NCBI RefSeq assembly: GCF_022601975.1
Contig: NZ_JAKVIR010000004.1
Span: forward strand, 1-64,000
Length of the DNA: 64,000 bases
Direction: 5' to 3'
Source of the DNA: Pontibacter sp. E15-1
GTDB taxonomy: Bacteria; Bacteroidota; Bacteroidia; Cytophagales; Hymenobacteraceae
The translations under genes and the position numbers were made by a program. Numbering within the stretch: the first letter of the stretch is position 1; the number at the start of each line of letters is the position of its first letter. This document shows positions 17,715-28,040 of this stretch, piece by piece. The notes beneath the pieces are model-generated. The model was not told the origin of the DNA. It did not search any database and saw only the letters and a program-made list of their open reading frames with translations.

Positions 17715-17795
17715 ATATAAAAGGGTAAGGTGAGTAAAGGTTAAGCTGCAAAAATACACCAATTTAGTGTACATGCAATCGCTGGGATAGAATGG

Positions 17796-17865
17796 TTGAT
17801 GGCTGATTGGTAATTGTTGAAGGCTTAAAGCACTATGAATAACCCTTTAAGCAATCAGCCATCAA
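17796..17865. repeat. AT-rich stem-loop between genes
   Basis: TTGATGGCTGATTG (17796-17809) is exactly complementary to CAATCAGCCATCAA (17852-17865). An inner GGCTTAAAG/CTTTAAGC pairing is also present. It sits between the 17286-17714 gene start and the MoxR gene stop and may terminate the latter. Confidence 0.7.
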
Positions 17866-17875
17866 TAACCAACAA

Positions 17876-18841
17876 TTAAAGCAGCTCGTTGATTATCTGC
17901 TCTACGGTGATGCCCTCTGCCTCGGCTTTGAAGTTGCGCACGATGCGATGGCGCAGAATCGGGAGGGCGACGGCCTGTACGTCCTCAATGTCAGGGCTAT
18001 ACTTGCCGTTGAGGATGGCGTTGCACTTGGCACCCACAATCAGGTGCTGCGAGGCTCTTGGGCCCGCGCCCCACTCCAGGTACTGGTTTGCCTGCGGCGA
18101 GGCCATAGGCATGTCCGGGCGGGTGGTGTGCACCAGTTTCACGGCATACTCCACCACATTGTCCACCACAGGCACGCGGCGCACCAGTTGCTGGAAGGCA
18201 AGGATGTCGTCGGCATGCAGGATCTTGTTGAGCGTGTTCACCACAGCGCCCGTTGTGTTCTTCACGATCTGGAGCTCGGAGGCATAGCTCGGGTAGCCCA
18301 GGGTGATGTTGAACATAAAGCGGTCGAGCTGCGCCTCAGGCAGGGGATAGGTGCCTTCCTGCTCGATTGGGTTCTGGGTGGCCAGCACAAAGAAGGGCTT
18401 CGGCAATTCGTAGCGGCGACCGGCCACCGTCACGGCGTGTTCCTGCATGGCCTCGAGCAGGGCCGCCTGCGTTTTGGGCGGCGTCCGGTTAATCTCGTCG
18501 GCCAGCACAATGTTGGCAAACACCGGCCCGGTCACGAACTTGAAGTTGCGGTCTTTGTCCAGCGTCTCGGCACCCACAATGTCGGAGGGCATAAGGTCGG
18601 GCGTAAACTGCACGCGGTTGAAGCTCATGTCGAGGGAGGAGGCAATGGTCTGGATCAGGAGCGTTTTGGCAAGCCCCGGCACACCCACCAGCAGGCAGTG
18701 CCCCTGACAGAAAACAGCCGTAAGCACCAGCCTTACCACTTCCTCCTGGCCCACTATCACTTTAGAGATTTCGGAGGTGAGTTCCTGGTAGACGTGGTAG
18801 AGCGCGTCGGCCGCTTCTTTGTCGGAGGTATACTGCTTCAT
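17876..18841 (-). CDS. MoxR-family AAA+ ATPase
   Basis: A 321-residue AAA+ ATPase of the MoxR/RavA class, which act as chaperones, usually with von Willebrand factor-A partners, in maturation of metal enzymes or envelope complexes. Walker A is GVPGLAKT. Walker B and adjoining motif are VLADEINRTPPKTQAALLEAMQEH. The sensor 1 region is FVLATQNPIEQEGTYPLPEAQLDRFM. The usual DUF58 and VWA partner genes are not adjacent. Instead two parvulin genes lie upstream with 6 nt spacing, suggesting an envelope-related role in one operon. Confidence 0.9.
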   Translation of the reverse strand: MKQYTSDKEAADALYHVYQELTSEISKVIVGQEEVVRLVLTAVFCQGHCLLVGVPGLAKTLLIQTIASSLDMSFNRVQFTPDLMPSDIVGAETLDKDRNFKFVTGPVFANIVLADEINRTPPKTQAALLEAMQEHAVTVAGRRYELPKPFFVLATQNPIEQEGTYPLPEAQLDRFMFNITLGYPSYASELQIVKNTTGAVVNTLNKILHADDILAFQQLVRRVPVVDNVVEYAVKLVHTTRPDMPMASPQANQYLEWGAGPRASQHLIVGAKCNAILNGKYSPDIEDVQAVALPILRHRIVRNFKAEAEGITVEQIINELL

Positions 18842-18847
18842 GTTCGC

Positions 18848-20215
18848 TTATTGCATTAATTGCTGAAGGCCGCCGCAGTCCTGGTACTCCGGGTCGATTT
18901 CGATAAACACTGTGCCGATGTTCTTGCGGAACCACTCGTCAACGGCCTTGCCGCGTTTCTCAGACAGTGCCGCTGTGGAAATGCGCTGGTAATCGTCCTT
19001 CAGGTTGGCCAGGTGCGGCTTGGATTTCCCCTTGAGGTAAATGATGCGCATGGCCTGCTTGCCATCCTCGGTCGTGAACGGGATTGGCCGGGAGATATCG
19101 CCCACAGTCATGGTGTCGATCACGAAGAAGATGGAGGGGTCTACCTGGTCCATGGAGATATAGGTGCCGCCAGAGGAGCCGTTACGCATCATGCCGCCGT
19201 TGTCTTTGGTTGTCTTGTCGTCCGAGAAGTCTTTAGCGGCCTTGGCAAACGTGAGGCTGTCGTTCAGGATCAGTGTCCGGATGCTGTCCAACTCCGTGGC
19301 TGCCTCCTGCACATCCACGGTGGCAGTGGCGGGCTTGATAAGGATATGACGCGTGTTGAACTCCTGCCCGCGGCGCTCGATCAGCTGAATAAGATGAAAC
19401 CCGAACTGCGACTCGATCACGTTGGACATCCCGCCTGGCTCCAGGCGCAGTGCGGCTGCCTCATACTCGGGCACCAGCTCTTTCTTCTTGAAGAACCCCA
19501 GTTCTCCTCCCGCTTGCGCAGACCCTGGGTCCTGGGAGAACTGCTTGGCTAGCGTTTGAAAATCCTCGCCTGCCACAATGCGCGCCCGCAGGGCCTCCAG
19601 CTGTTCGCGGGCTGCCTGCTTTTGCGTCTTGCTCACAGCCGCAAACTTCACGATCTGGCCAAGCTCCACCTCGCTCGAAAAATAGGGGAGGCTGTCTGTC
19701 GGGATACTGTTAAAGTACTTTCTGATCTCCTTCGGGGTCACGACTACTTTCCCTGAGATCTCCTGTTGCATCTTCTCCATCACCATCTGCTCGCGCACGG
19801 TGCGTCGCAGCTCCTCCTTCAGTTGGTTGATGCTCTTGTTGTAGTACTGCTCCAGGCGCTCCACACCGCCCACCTGGCCAGCCAGGTACTGGATGCGGCG
19901 GTTCAGCTGGTCGGCCACCATGGGCTCATCCACCACCACAGAGTCAATCTCGGCGCGGGCCAGCAACAGCTTGTCCTGCAGCAACGACCGGAAGATGTCG
20001 CACTTCAACTCTTCGTTAGGCTGCTGCTTCGACTGCTGCAGGTATTGCAGGTAGCCGAACTCTACATCAGAGCGTAAAACGATGTAATTATCCACCTTTG
20101 CGATGATGCCGTCCACTTTGCGCTGCACAGGGGCCTGGGCATGCAAGGCAGAGGAGAATACCATCAGACAGATGGCCACAAAGGCTACTTTGGCAAAATA
20201 TAATGGGTTTTTCAA
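18848..20215 (-). CDS. surA: SurA-like periplasmic peptidyl-prolyl isomerase
   Basis: A 455-residue exported chaperone. Signal peptide at about 1-27 (VAFVAICLMVFSSALHAQ), then a SurA_N region (VDGIIAKVDNYIVLRSDVEF), and two parvulin (PpiC-type) domains at about 170-270 and 285-390, each with the typical GGELGFF/GGMMRNG and FGFHLIQLIERRG patterns. In the family it escorts outer-membrane proteins across the periplasm. It is followed after 6 nt by the MoxR gene and preceded by another parvulin gene 94 nt upstream, so a periplasmic folding operon is likely. The symbol is by domain architecture. Confidence 0.85.
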   Translation of the reverse strand: MKNPLYFAKVAFVAICLMVFSSALHAQAPVQRKVDGIIAKVDNYIVLRSDVEFGYLQYLQQSKQQPNEELKCDIFRSLLQDKLLLARAEIDSVVVDEPMVADQLNRRIQYLAGQVGGVERLEQYYNKSINQLKEELRRTVREQMVMEKMQQEISGKVVVTPKEIRKYFNSIPTDSLPYFSSEVELGQIVKFAAVSKTQKQAAREQLEALRARIVAGEDFQTLAKQFSQDPGSAQAGGELGFFKKKELVPEYEAAALRLEPGGMSNVIESQFGFHLIQLIERRGQEFNTRHILIKPATATVDVQEAATELDSIRTLILNDSLTFAKAAKDFSDDKTTKDNGGMMRNGSSGGTYISMDQVDPSIFFVIDTMTVGDISRPIPFTTEDGKQAMRIIYLKGKSKPHLANLKDDYQRISTAALSEKRGKAVDEWFRKNIGTVFIEIDPEYQDCGGLQQLMQ

Positions 20216-20309
20216 AACGGTAACAATTGATATGTATACTTACGCTAAAGTCAAACGCACAATTTACTGCTTTATTCTGACTTAAGCCGTATATGGGCGC
20301 GCAAAATGG

Positions 20310-22625
20310 CTATTGCTTCACCAGCTTGTCTATTTCAGCCTGCTGGATGCTTACCGGGTACTTCTCGCGCAGCTGGCTTACCCACTGCTGCTCCAGGTAA
20401 TTCTGGTAGTCAGAGATAGCGAGGCCGCGCACTTCGTTGAGTTGCTTGAAACCGGGCTCCAGCACGTCTTCTATGATGATCAGGTACTCCCGGCCGTTCT
20501 GCTGCACGGTATAGGTTCCCTTCTCCCACGCCACCGTGTCCAGGGCTTTGTTGTCGCCTTTCTGGAATTTCTTCTCCGTGATCTGGACACCTAGCGGGTT
20601 GTTGCTTTTTGCGTTCAGCTGGTCAGCGAGGGCACCCAGCTCTGAGGTATAGAGCTCAAACGACACGCGGCGGTTGCGTCTGCGGCCCGTCTCTGTGTTG
20701 TCGGGGCCCACCTGGGCTTTTGCGCCTGCGCTGCTGGTGCTCAGGCGCTCGGCTAGTATACCCTGGGCAACCAGGTATGCTGAGGCCTTGCCGGCACGCT
20801 GGGCCGCGAGGTTCTTGTTCGCGGAGGCTTCCCGGGAATCGGTGTGGCCGTTTATACCCAGGGTCAGGGCTTCGTTGCCTTTCAGCAGCGCTGCCAGTTC
20901 GTCCAGTTTTGCAGTGCCTTCCTGCGTGAGGGTGGCTTTGTTCTGCTCGAAGAGTATATCGGTCAGGCGGGCGAAGCTGATGGGATAGCGGCGCTTGGCC
21001 ATCTGCTCCTGCGCCTGTTGCAGCAGCTCTTTGCTGGCGGCGCTGATCACGGTTGCCTGCACGCGCGGCCCCCAGGTATACTTGTCTTTGTGCTGCTCGA
21101 AGTAGTTCTTCAGGCCAACAGAGTCCTCCACCGCCTTCGACCATACCTTCTCGTCCATCATCTGGAAAAGCAGGATGCCGTCGTGGTACTCCTGCACCAG
21201 CATGCGGTAATCGGGGTGCTTGTTCTCCAGGTTCTCTTTCTCATACTCCATCAGGCGCTGGTCCGCGTATGCGTCGTAGAGCAGGCGCATGGCGTGGGCC
21301 GGGGTTCCTGTGGCCCGTGGCTGCTGCGTCTCTTTGGCGTACTGCCAGAAGCTGCCGATGGTATAGGCCTTGCCCTGTATGGTGAACAAGGTCTGGTCTT
21401 TTGTTTTGTCTGTCTCGTCAAACGTCCATTTGCCTTGCAGCAGCTCGTCCGTGGCTTTGGCAAAGGCGGCCTCCTTGGCTGCAGCGTTTTCCGTGAACTG
21501 ATTCTCAGCTTTTATGCGCTTGATGAAGGCGGTCTTGTTGAGCTCGGAGCGCGAGTCTTTTGCGATTTTGTTGCGCAGGTTCTGCTCCATCTCCTCAAAA
21601 CTGGCCATACCCCGCTTCTCGATCAGCTTGATGATGTGCCAGCCATACGGGGTAAGCACGGGCTGGGCCACTTCGCCCGGTTTCTGCAGGCCAAAAGCAG
21701 TCACCTCGAAGGACGGGATCATGCGGCCGGTGCCAAACCAAGGCAACTCGCCGCCGTTATTGGCTGTATTCGCGTCTTCTGAGAACTCTGCCGCCAGCTT
21801 TTCCCAGCTTTCGTTGCGCTGCACGCGTTTGTAAATCGCGTCTACGCGCTGCTTGGCCGCCAGCGAATCGGCTTTGGGCATGCCCGGTGTGGCCCGCACC
21901 ATGATGTGCGCCACACGCACCTCGCCCTGCGCCTGTCTTTTGTCGTTTACCTTGATCAGGTGATAGCCAAAGCGGGTGCGCACCGGCTCCGACACCTCGC
22001 CGACCGGGGTCCGGAAGGCCGCGTCTTCGAAGGGGTATACCATCTGTAGGGCGGTGAAGTAACCCAGCTGCCCGCTGTTGTCTGCAGCCGACGGGTCCTG
22101 GGAGTATTGCTGGGCCAGCTTGCCGAAATCCTCCCCGGCCTGTGCCTGCTTGCGCAGTTCCATGGCCCGGTTATAGGCCGCCAGCGTGTCTTCGGGGGCT
22201 GCGTCCTGGGGCAGGCTGATGAGGATGTGGGAGGCGCTTACCTCTTGCCCCATGCGCGCATAGGCCTCTTTCACCAGCTGGTCTGTCACGCTTTTCTCGG
22301 TGAGGTAGGGTTGCGCCAGTTGCTCTTTATACCCTTCCAGCTCGCGCTTAAAGGCCATGGTGGTGTCTGCCCCCATGCTCTCCGCCTCCAGCACCTTCAG
22401 CTTGAAGCTGGTATACAGGTCCAGGTACTCGGTAAGGCTTTCGCGGGTATAGGCGTCCTCGTTGCCACTGTTGTTCTTCTCGTACACATAGCGAAACTCC
22501 GAGGTGGAAACAGGCTGGGTGCCCAGTGTGGCGATGGTGGGTTCTTTTCGGTCGTTCTTCTTGGAGGCGGTACAGCCGGCCATTAGCAGGACTGCTGCCG
22601 CAACAAGTAGGTGATTGCTGCGCAT
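20310..22625 (-). CDS. Parvulin-type lipoprotein with an OmpA domain inserted near the C-terminus
   Basis: A 771-residue lipoprotein. The ATG at 22625 gives MRSNHLLVAAAVLLMAGC, a clear lipobox. Two parvulin domains lie at about 128-225 and 237-330 (SASHILISLPQD; VRVAHIMVRATPG...WHIIKLIEKRG). An OmpA peptidoglycan-binding domain follows at about 555-660, with the key residues NGHTD, AAQRAGKASAYLV and GRRRNRRVSFELY. The remaining C-terminal 110 residues (ending YQNYLEQQWVSQLREKYPV) are the normal end of PpiD/SurA-like proteins, so the OmpA unit looks inserted rather than appended. It probably anchors the folding enzyme to the cell wall. It is first of the parvulin-parvulin-MoxR group. Confidence 0.85.
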   Translation of the reverse strand: MRSNHLLVAAAVLLMAGCTASKKNDRKEPTIATLGTQPVSTSEFRYVYEKNNSGNEDAYTRESLTEYLDLYTSFKLKVLEAESMGADTTMAFKRELEGYKEQLAQPYLTEKSVTDQLVKEAYARMGQEVSASHILISLPQDAAPEDTLAAYNRAMELRKQAQAGEDFGKLAQQYSQDPSAADNSGQLGYFTALQMVYPFEDAAFRTPVGEVSEPVRTRFGYHLIKVNDKRQAQGEVRVAHIMVRATPGMPKADSLAAKQRVDAIYKRVQRNESWEKLAAEFSEDANTANNGGELPWFGTGRMIPSFEVTAFGLQKPGEVAQPVLTPYGWHIIKLIEKRGMASFEEMEQNLRNKIAKDSRSELNKTAFIKRIKAENQFTENAAAKEAAFAKATDELLQGKWTFDETDKTKDQTLFTIQGKAYTIGSFWQYAKETQQPRATGTPAHAMRLLYDAYADQRLMEYEKENLENKHPDYRMLVQEYHDGILLFQMMDEKVWSKAVEDSVGLKNYFEQHKDKYTWGPRVQATVISAASKELLQQAQEQMAKRRYPISFARLTDILFEQNKATLTQEGTAKLDELAALLKGNEALTLGINGHTDSREASANKNLAAQRAGKASAYLVAQGILAERLSTSSAGAKAQVGPDNTETGRRRNRRVSFELYTSELGALADQLNAKSNNPLGVQITEKKFQKGDNKALDTVAWEKGTYTVQQNGREYLIIIEDVLEPGFKQLNEVRGLAISDYQNYLEQQWVSQLREKYPVSIQQAEIDKLVKQ

Positions 22626-22785
22626 AGGTTGGTTTAAGAGAATTTGTCTTTTGCTGATCAGGATCAGATAATGCAATTTTAGTTAATTTTTCTGACAGAT
22701 AAGTCAAAAAGCATAACCATAATCCAATGGCAAATGGTTTCGTTCCCGATAACGGCGAATGCGCAGCGAAAGTGTGTACGGGGCG

Positions 22786-23199
22786 TTACTTGATTTTCTT
22801 GAAAAGGAGGCAGGTGTTGCTGGAGCCATTGGTTTTAAACTCCACCCGGTCCATGATGCGGTTGACGAGGGCAATGCCCACCCCGCCCTTTTTGCCGTTG
22901 CGGATATTCTCCTGTATGTCCGGCTCTTTGTAGTTGGTGCGCTCAAAGGCGAGGCCCTCGTCCGAAATCTCAAACTTAAGCATGCCCGGCCGCTCCTCGG
23001 TTATCACCAGCAGGATGTGCTTGCTGGGGTCTTCGTGGTTGGCATGGATGATGAGGTTGGCGCATATCTCATCCACGGCCAGCACAATCTGGTTCATGAG
23101 GATGTCTGATAGGGAAAGGGCATGTAGGTACTCCGTGACGAAGTCACGTATCAGCTTCAGGTTCTTCTTAGTACAGTTTACCCGAATGGAGTTATTCAT
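22786..23199 (-). CDS. RsbW-like anti-sigma regulatory kinase (HATPase_c_2)
   Basis: A 137-residue serine-kinase-type ATPase. It starts MNNSIRVNCTKKNLKLIRDFV, a family-typical N-terminus. The N-box is LAVDEICANLIIHANHEDP, and the G-boxes are ISDEGLAFERT and KKGGVGIALVNRIMD. Such proteins phosphorylate a STAS antagonist and bind a sigma factor or other partner. The start codon (23197-23199) overlaps the end of the STAS gene, so they are translationally coupled. No sigma factor gene is nearby, so the final target of the switch is unknown. Confidence 0.88.
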   Translation of the reverse strand: MNNSIRVNCTKKNLKLIRDFVTEYLHALSLSDILMNQIVLAVDEICANLIIHANHEDPSKHILLVITEERPGMLKFEISDEGLAFERTNYKEPDIQENIRNGKKGGVGIALVNRIMDRVEFKTNGSSNTCLLFKKIK

Positions 23200-23536
23200 T
23201 GGCAACACTCCTCGCTTCCTCGTAATCTGTGACAATGGTCATCAGCAGGTCCAGGCCCAGTATCTCAAACACATTGCGCACCTTGTCCTGCATGTTGTAG
23301 AAGATCAGCTTGATTCTGGCATCTTCGAAACGCTGCAAATGGGAGATAAACACCCCAAGGCCTGCAGAGGAGATGTAGTGCAGATTCTTGCAGTCGACCA
23401 GAATCTTGCTGTACTCCATTATACCCGGGTCAGACAATTCTTCGTCCAGCAGCACAGAGGAGCTTGCGTCCAGCTCTCCATCAAGGGTCATGATGATGGT
23501 GCTGTCTTTTATTTCACGTGTTATTTTCATCGGCAT
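23192..23536 (-). CDS. STAS-domain anti-sigma factor antagonist (RsbV/SpoIIAA-like)
   Basis: A 114-residue single STAS domain. The phosphorylation loop YISSAGLGVF places the target serine at S56 or S57, as in SpoIIAA/RsbV. Start is at 23536 (MPMKITREI), and Met3 is an equally possible start. The gene lies 14 nt after the RsbU-like phosphatase gene and overlaps the RsbW-like kinase gene by a few bases. In a partner-switch, the phosphatase removes the phosphate that the kinase adds, and the free antagonist then frees the kinase's target. Confidence 0.9.
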   Translation of the reverse strand: MPMKITREIKDSTIIMTLDGELDASSSVLLDEELSDPGIMEYSKILVDCKNLHYISSAGLGVFISHLQRFEDARIKLIFYNMQDKVRNVFEILGLDLLMTIVTDYEEARSVANE

Positions 23537-23550
23537 AATTTACGGCGTTA

Positions 23551-25614
23551 TCATTTGTTAGGTTCGACAGGCTTAAACTTTATCACCAGCAGGGTCTGGT
23601 CGTCATACAGGTTGTCAGGGCCCGTAAAATCCTGCAGGTCGTTGATGATGGCAAACTTAATGTCCTCCGCCTCCAGGTGGTATGTCTGCTGGAGCATGTA
23701 CTTGAGCCTGTCTTCGCCATACTCCTCGTTTGCGGCGTTGCGGGCCTCCACTATACCGTCTGTATAGATCACCATCACATCGCTCGGGTTGTAGTCGTAA
23801 AACATTTCCCGCACGTGGTTGGCGTAGCTTTTGTCCCGGATGATGCCCAGCCCCATCCCATCGGTCTGGAAGTAGAACACGTCATCCATCATCGCGTTGT
23901 AGTATAACGTATGGCAGTGGCCCGCTCGTGCAAACACAAAGCCTTTCATGCTGTAATCGATGATGTAGAGCGCCGACGTGATAAACGAGGTCCGCTCCAG
24001 GCAGCGGCTCAGGGCGCTGTTTGCCTGCTGCATAAACTCGCTCGGCGGCATGTCCTGCTGCATCAGGCCGTGGAAGATCCCCTTCATCTGCGCCATATGG
24101 AAGGCCGCCGATATCCCCTTGCCCGACACATCACCGATGATAATGGCAATGCGCGACTTGCTGAGCTGCAGGAAATCGTAAAAGTCGCCGCCTACCTCTT
24201 TGGCGGCCACGGCATGCGTGCTGATTTCAAACCAACTGTCGACCGGAAAGTTTTTCGGGATCAGGCTTTCCTGCACCTGCGTGGCAATCTTCAGCTCCTC
24301 CTTGTAGCGCTCGTTCTGCAGCGACTCCGTCACCAGCCACAGGTTCTCGATGGTGAGGATGGTTTGGCTGGTAAAGGTGCGCAGCACATTTACTGTCTCG
24401 CGGTCAAAGCCCTGCTCAATGTCCTTGAGGAGGTATAACACGCCGGCCAGGTGCTTTTTCGACTTGATGGGCAGTATGATCAACGACTTCCAGGGCAGCA
24501 TCAGGTCCCGGAAGCCGGGGTTGCGGTTCATGTTGTTGTTGATGTAGTCGATGTTGTGGATGTTGTAGGCCAGCAGCAGGTGGCGGATGCGCTCAATCTG
24601 GTCGTTGTTGACGTTGAGCATGTGCGAGACCTGCGGCTCGTCTTTGCGGACCAGCTCGAACCAGGCGGCGCTGGCGTCGGCGGCCCGGATGGTGCTGTCG
24701 AACAGCATGTCGTATACCTGCGCCTCGCTCTGCCCCTGCTGAATCGACTGGCTGAGGCGCTGGAAGTTGAGCAGGTCCTCGCTCTTCTGCTCAAAAACGC
24801 TGGAGGTAGGCAGGCTGAAGAGCGACACCAGAAAGGCCGCCAGGGTATAAAAGCCCACAAACATCATGGCCAGCAGCAGAAAGCCCACCTTGGTGTAGTC
24901 GATCACCAGGTCCGGGCTGTCTTTCAGGCCATTGAAAAAGCGCAGGAAGATGTAGCAGCTCAGCAGGATGGCGCCCAGCAATACCAGCGAGCGGCTTTTG
25001 TTGTTAAAGGTGAGGTAGGCCACCCACTTCAGGTTGGTGCACAGGAAGAAGATGTAGAAGCCCATGAGGGCCAGCAGCGGCAGGAAGATAAAGCTGGTAT
25101 AGTTAAAGTCGAAGACGGTGAGCAGCAGCGTGGCCCCCAGCAGGATCTCAAACCAGTCCCAGGCAATCTGCAGGAACTTGTTCTTGTGGTAGAGCAGCAG
25201 CTGGCGCCATATATAAAACGCCTTCGCCAGGAAAATAACCAGCAGGCCGAAGTTGATCTGGTATACCAGGTGCAACAGCAGCGGAGACCCCGCCTCTGTG
25301 TAGTTAATCATCACCTTGTAGCCCAGGAAAAGGGCCACGCTCAGGTAAGCCGCCACCGCCGCCTTCGAAAACAGGTTCCAGAGGTAGCCGATAAAGTCAA
25401 TGCCCTTCAGCGTGCTGGTGCTCAGGCGCTGAAAAAGGAAGACGGAGACGATGAAGGCAACGATGAGGAGGTTGGTGACAAAGGGCATGACTATTTTGGC
25501 CGTGCCCTGTTGCCGTAGGCTCTCGGCAGACATCAAGACGTTTGCTAGCAGCAGAGCCCAGCTGACGATAGCAGAAGTAACCAGTAAAGATTTCGCATTC
25601 GTCTTGTTAAGCAT
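23551..25614 (-). CDS. RsbU/SpoIIE-type membrane phosphatase with GAF domain
   Basis: A 687-residue PP2C-like phosphatase. The ATG at 25614 (MLNKTNAKSLLVTSAIVSW) is used; an upstream TTG would extend it without clear coding signal. Seven or eight hydrophobic segments fill residues 8-260. A GAF-like region spans about 275-430, and a SpoIIE catalytic domain about 470-687 carries the metal motifs VAAKEVGGDFYDF, IIGDVSGKGISAAF and YTDGIVEARN. It is the input enzyme of a partner-switching trio with the STAS and RsbW-like genes directly downstream. The signal is unknown. Confidence 0.88.
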   Translation of the reverse strand: MLNKTNAKSLLVTSAIVSWALLLANVLMSAESLRQQGTAKIVMPFVTNLLIVAFIVSVFLFQRLSTSTLKGIDFIGYLWNLFSKAAVAAYLSVALFLGYKVMINYTEAGSPLLLHLVYQINFGLLVIFLAKAFYIWRQLLLYHKNKFLQIAWDWFEILLGATLLLTVFDFNYTSFIFLPLLALMGFYIFFLCTNLKWVAYLTFNNKSRSLVLLGAILLSCYIFLRFFNGLKDSPDLVIDYTKVGFLLLAMMFVGFYTLAAFLVSLFSLPTSSVFEQKSEDLLNFQRLSQSIQQGQSEAQVYDMLFDSTIRAADASAAWFELVRKDEPQVSHMLNVNNDQIERIRHLLLAYNIHNIDYINNNMNRNPGFRDLMLPWKSLIILPIKSKKHLAGVLYLLKDIEQGFDRETVNVLRTFTSQTILTIENLWLVTESLQNERYKEELKIATQVQESLIPKNFPVDSWFEISTHAVAAKEVGGDFYDFLQLSKSRIAIIIGDVSGKGISAAFHMAQMKGIFHGLMQQDMPPSEFMQQANSALSRCLERTSFITSALYIIDYSMKGFVFARAGHCHTLYYNAMMDDVFYFQTDGMGLGIIRDKSYANHVREMFYDYNPSDVMVIYTDGIVEARNAANEEYGEDRLKYMLQQTYHLEAEDIKFAIINDLQDFTGPDNLYDDQTLLVIKFKPVEPNK

Positions 25615-25754
25615 AGAACGGGTGTCCGCTGTTTTGTTTTCCTGTTGTAACAGGGTATGATTCTTTGATGAAATATTAAGGAAAGGTAATAATTTTTTCT
25701 TCTCTTTGAACAAGATGTAGGGCTAGAGTTTGGAAAAACCAGTTTGCATAACGT

Positions 25755-25800
25755 AAAACGAAAGAAGAGGTTGATCTCTGCCACCCGCTTCTTCCGTTTT
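25755..25800 (-). terminator. Possible guaB terminator
   Basis: AAAACGAAAGAAG (25755-25767) pairs with CTTCTTCCGTTTT (25788-25800) over 13 positions with one mismatch, about 80 nt past the guaB stop. Confidence 0.4.
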
Positions 25801-25882
25801 TCGTTACACCTTATTGCAGCTGCCCGCAGGCCGGGAAACCGGCCACGGGTGCCTGAGTTAGCGCTGTTGCCAGGGCCATGCC

Positions 25883-27427
<1,545 letters not shown>

Positions 27428-27597
27428 TTAATATTTTATATGGCCTGGCTATCAGGGCTGAGGCGCTCAAAAGCCCGTTTGCCGTGGGCGGCGTGCTGGC
27501 GGCGCAGCGCCTTTATACCTGCTTGCCGTGGCCATAACGACACAACAAGCCAGGGGCGGGGCATGTTCAGCACGAAGCGGCTTTTTGCCAGGGTGCC

Positions 27598-27915
27598 TTA
27601 ATACGTGGGCATGGTGGGGTCTACGAGCGTGGCCCAGGCGTGTATGCCGCCTTTCAGGTTGAGGAGGTTCTCGTAGCCCAGGCGCTGGGTGAGGTAGTGG
27701 ATGGCCTGCGCGCTCCGGAAACCGTGGTGGCAGATCATCACCACGGGTATGTCGCGGCGGATGCGGCTGGCCTGCTTTGGCAGATCGCCCAGCGGCACAA
27801 GCTCGCCGCCCAGGTTGCAAAGCTCAAACTCCGACGGCTCCCGCACATCCACGAGCTGTATGTTGGTGCTGTGTGCCAGCCGCGCTTTCAGTTCCTGAGC
27901 CGTAATCTCGTCCAT
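27598..27915 (-). CDS. Rhodanese-like sulfurtransferase
   Basis: A 105-residue single-domain rhodanese. The start at 27915 gives MDEITAQELKARL, a normal beginning. The active loop ICHHGFRSA holds the catalytic cysteine C62 in the CxxGxRS pattern, and IQLVDVREPSEFELCNL is the conserved first block. It probably transfers sulfane sulfur in the cytoplasm, with unknown acceptor. It is not near thiosulfate or molybdopterin genes and is divergent from the PnuC gene. Confidence 0.88.
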   Translation of the reverse strand: MDEITAQELKARLAHSTNIQLVDVREPSEFELCNLGGELVPLGDLPKQASRIRRDIPVVMICHHGFRSAQAIHYLTQRLGYENLLNLKGGIHAWATLVDPTMPTY

Positions 27916-28040
27916 GGGGGTGTGCTGCTTTGGGTTATGGGGATATAGATGTAGCGCTGCCGCGGCCGGATTGTTTCGCCGAGCGCTCAAAATTACGCAG
28001 TAGTTTGTTTACATTCGCTGCCTCAGGCTTTTAAATTGCG

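Noticed and set aside
24451..25518. Long frame opposite the RsbU-like gene, rich in Val, Gln and Glu
   Set aside because: Antisense shadow of a gene with clear catalytic motifs.
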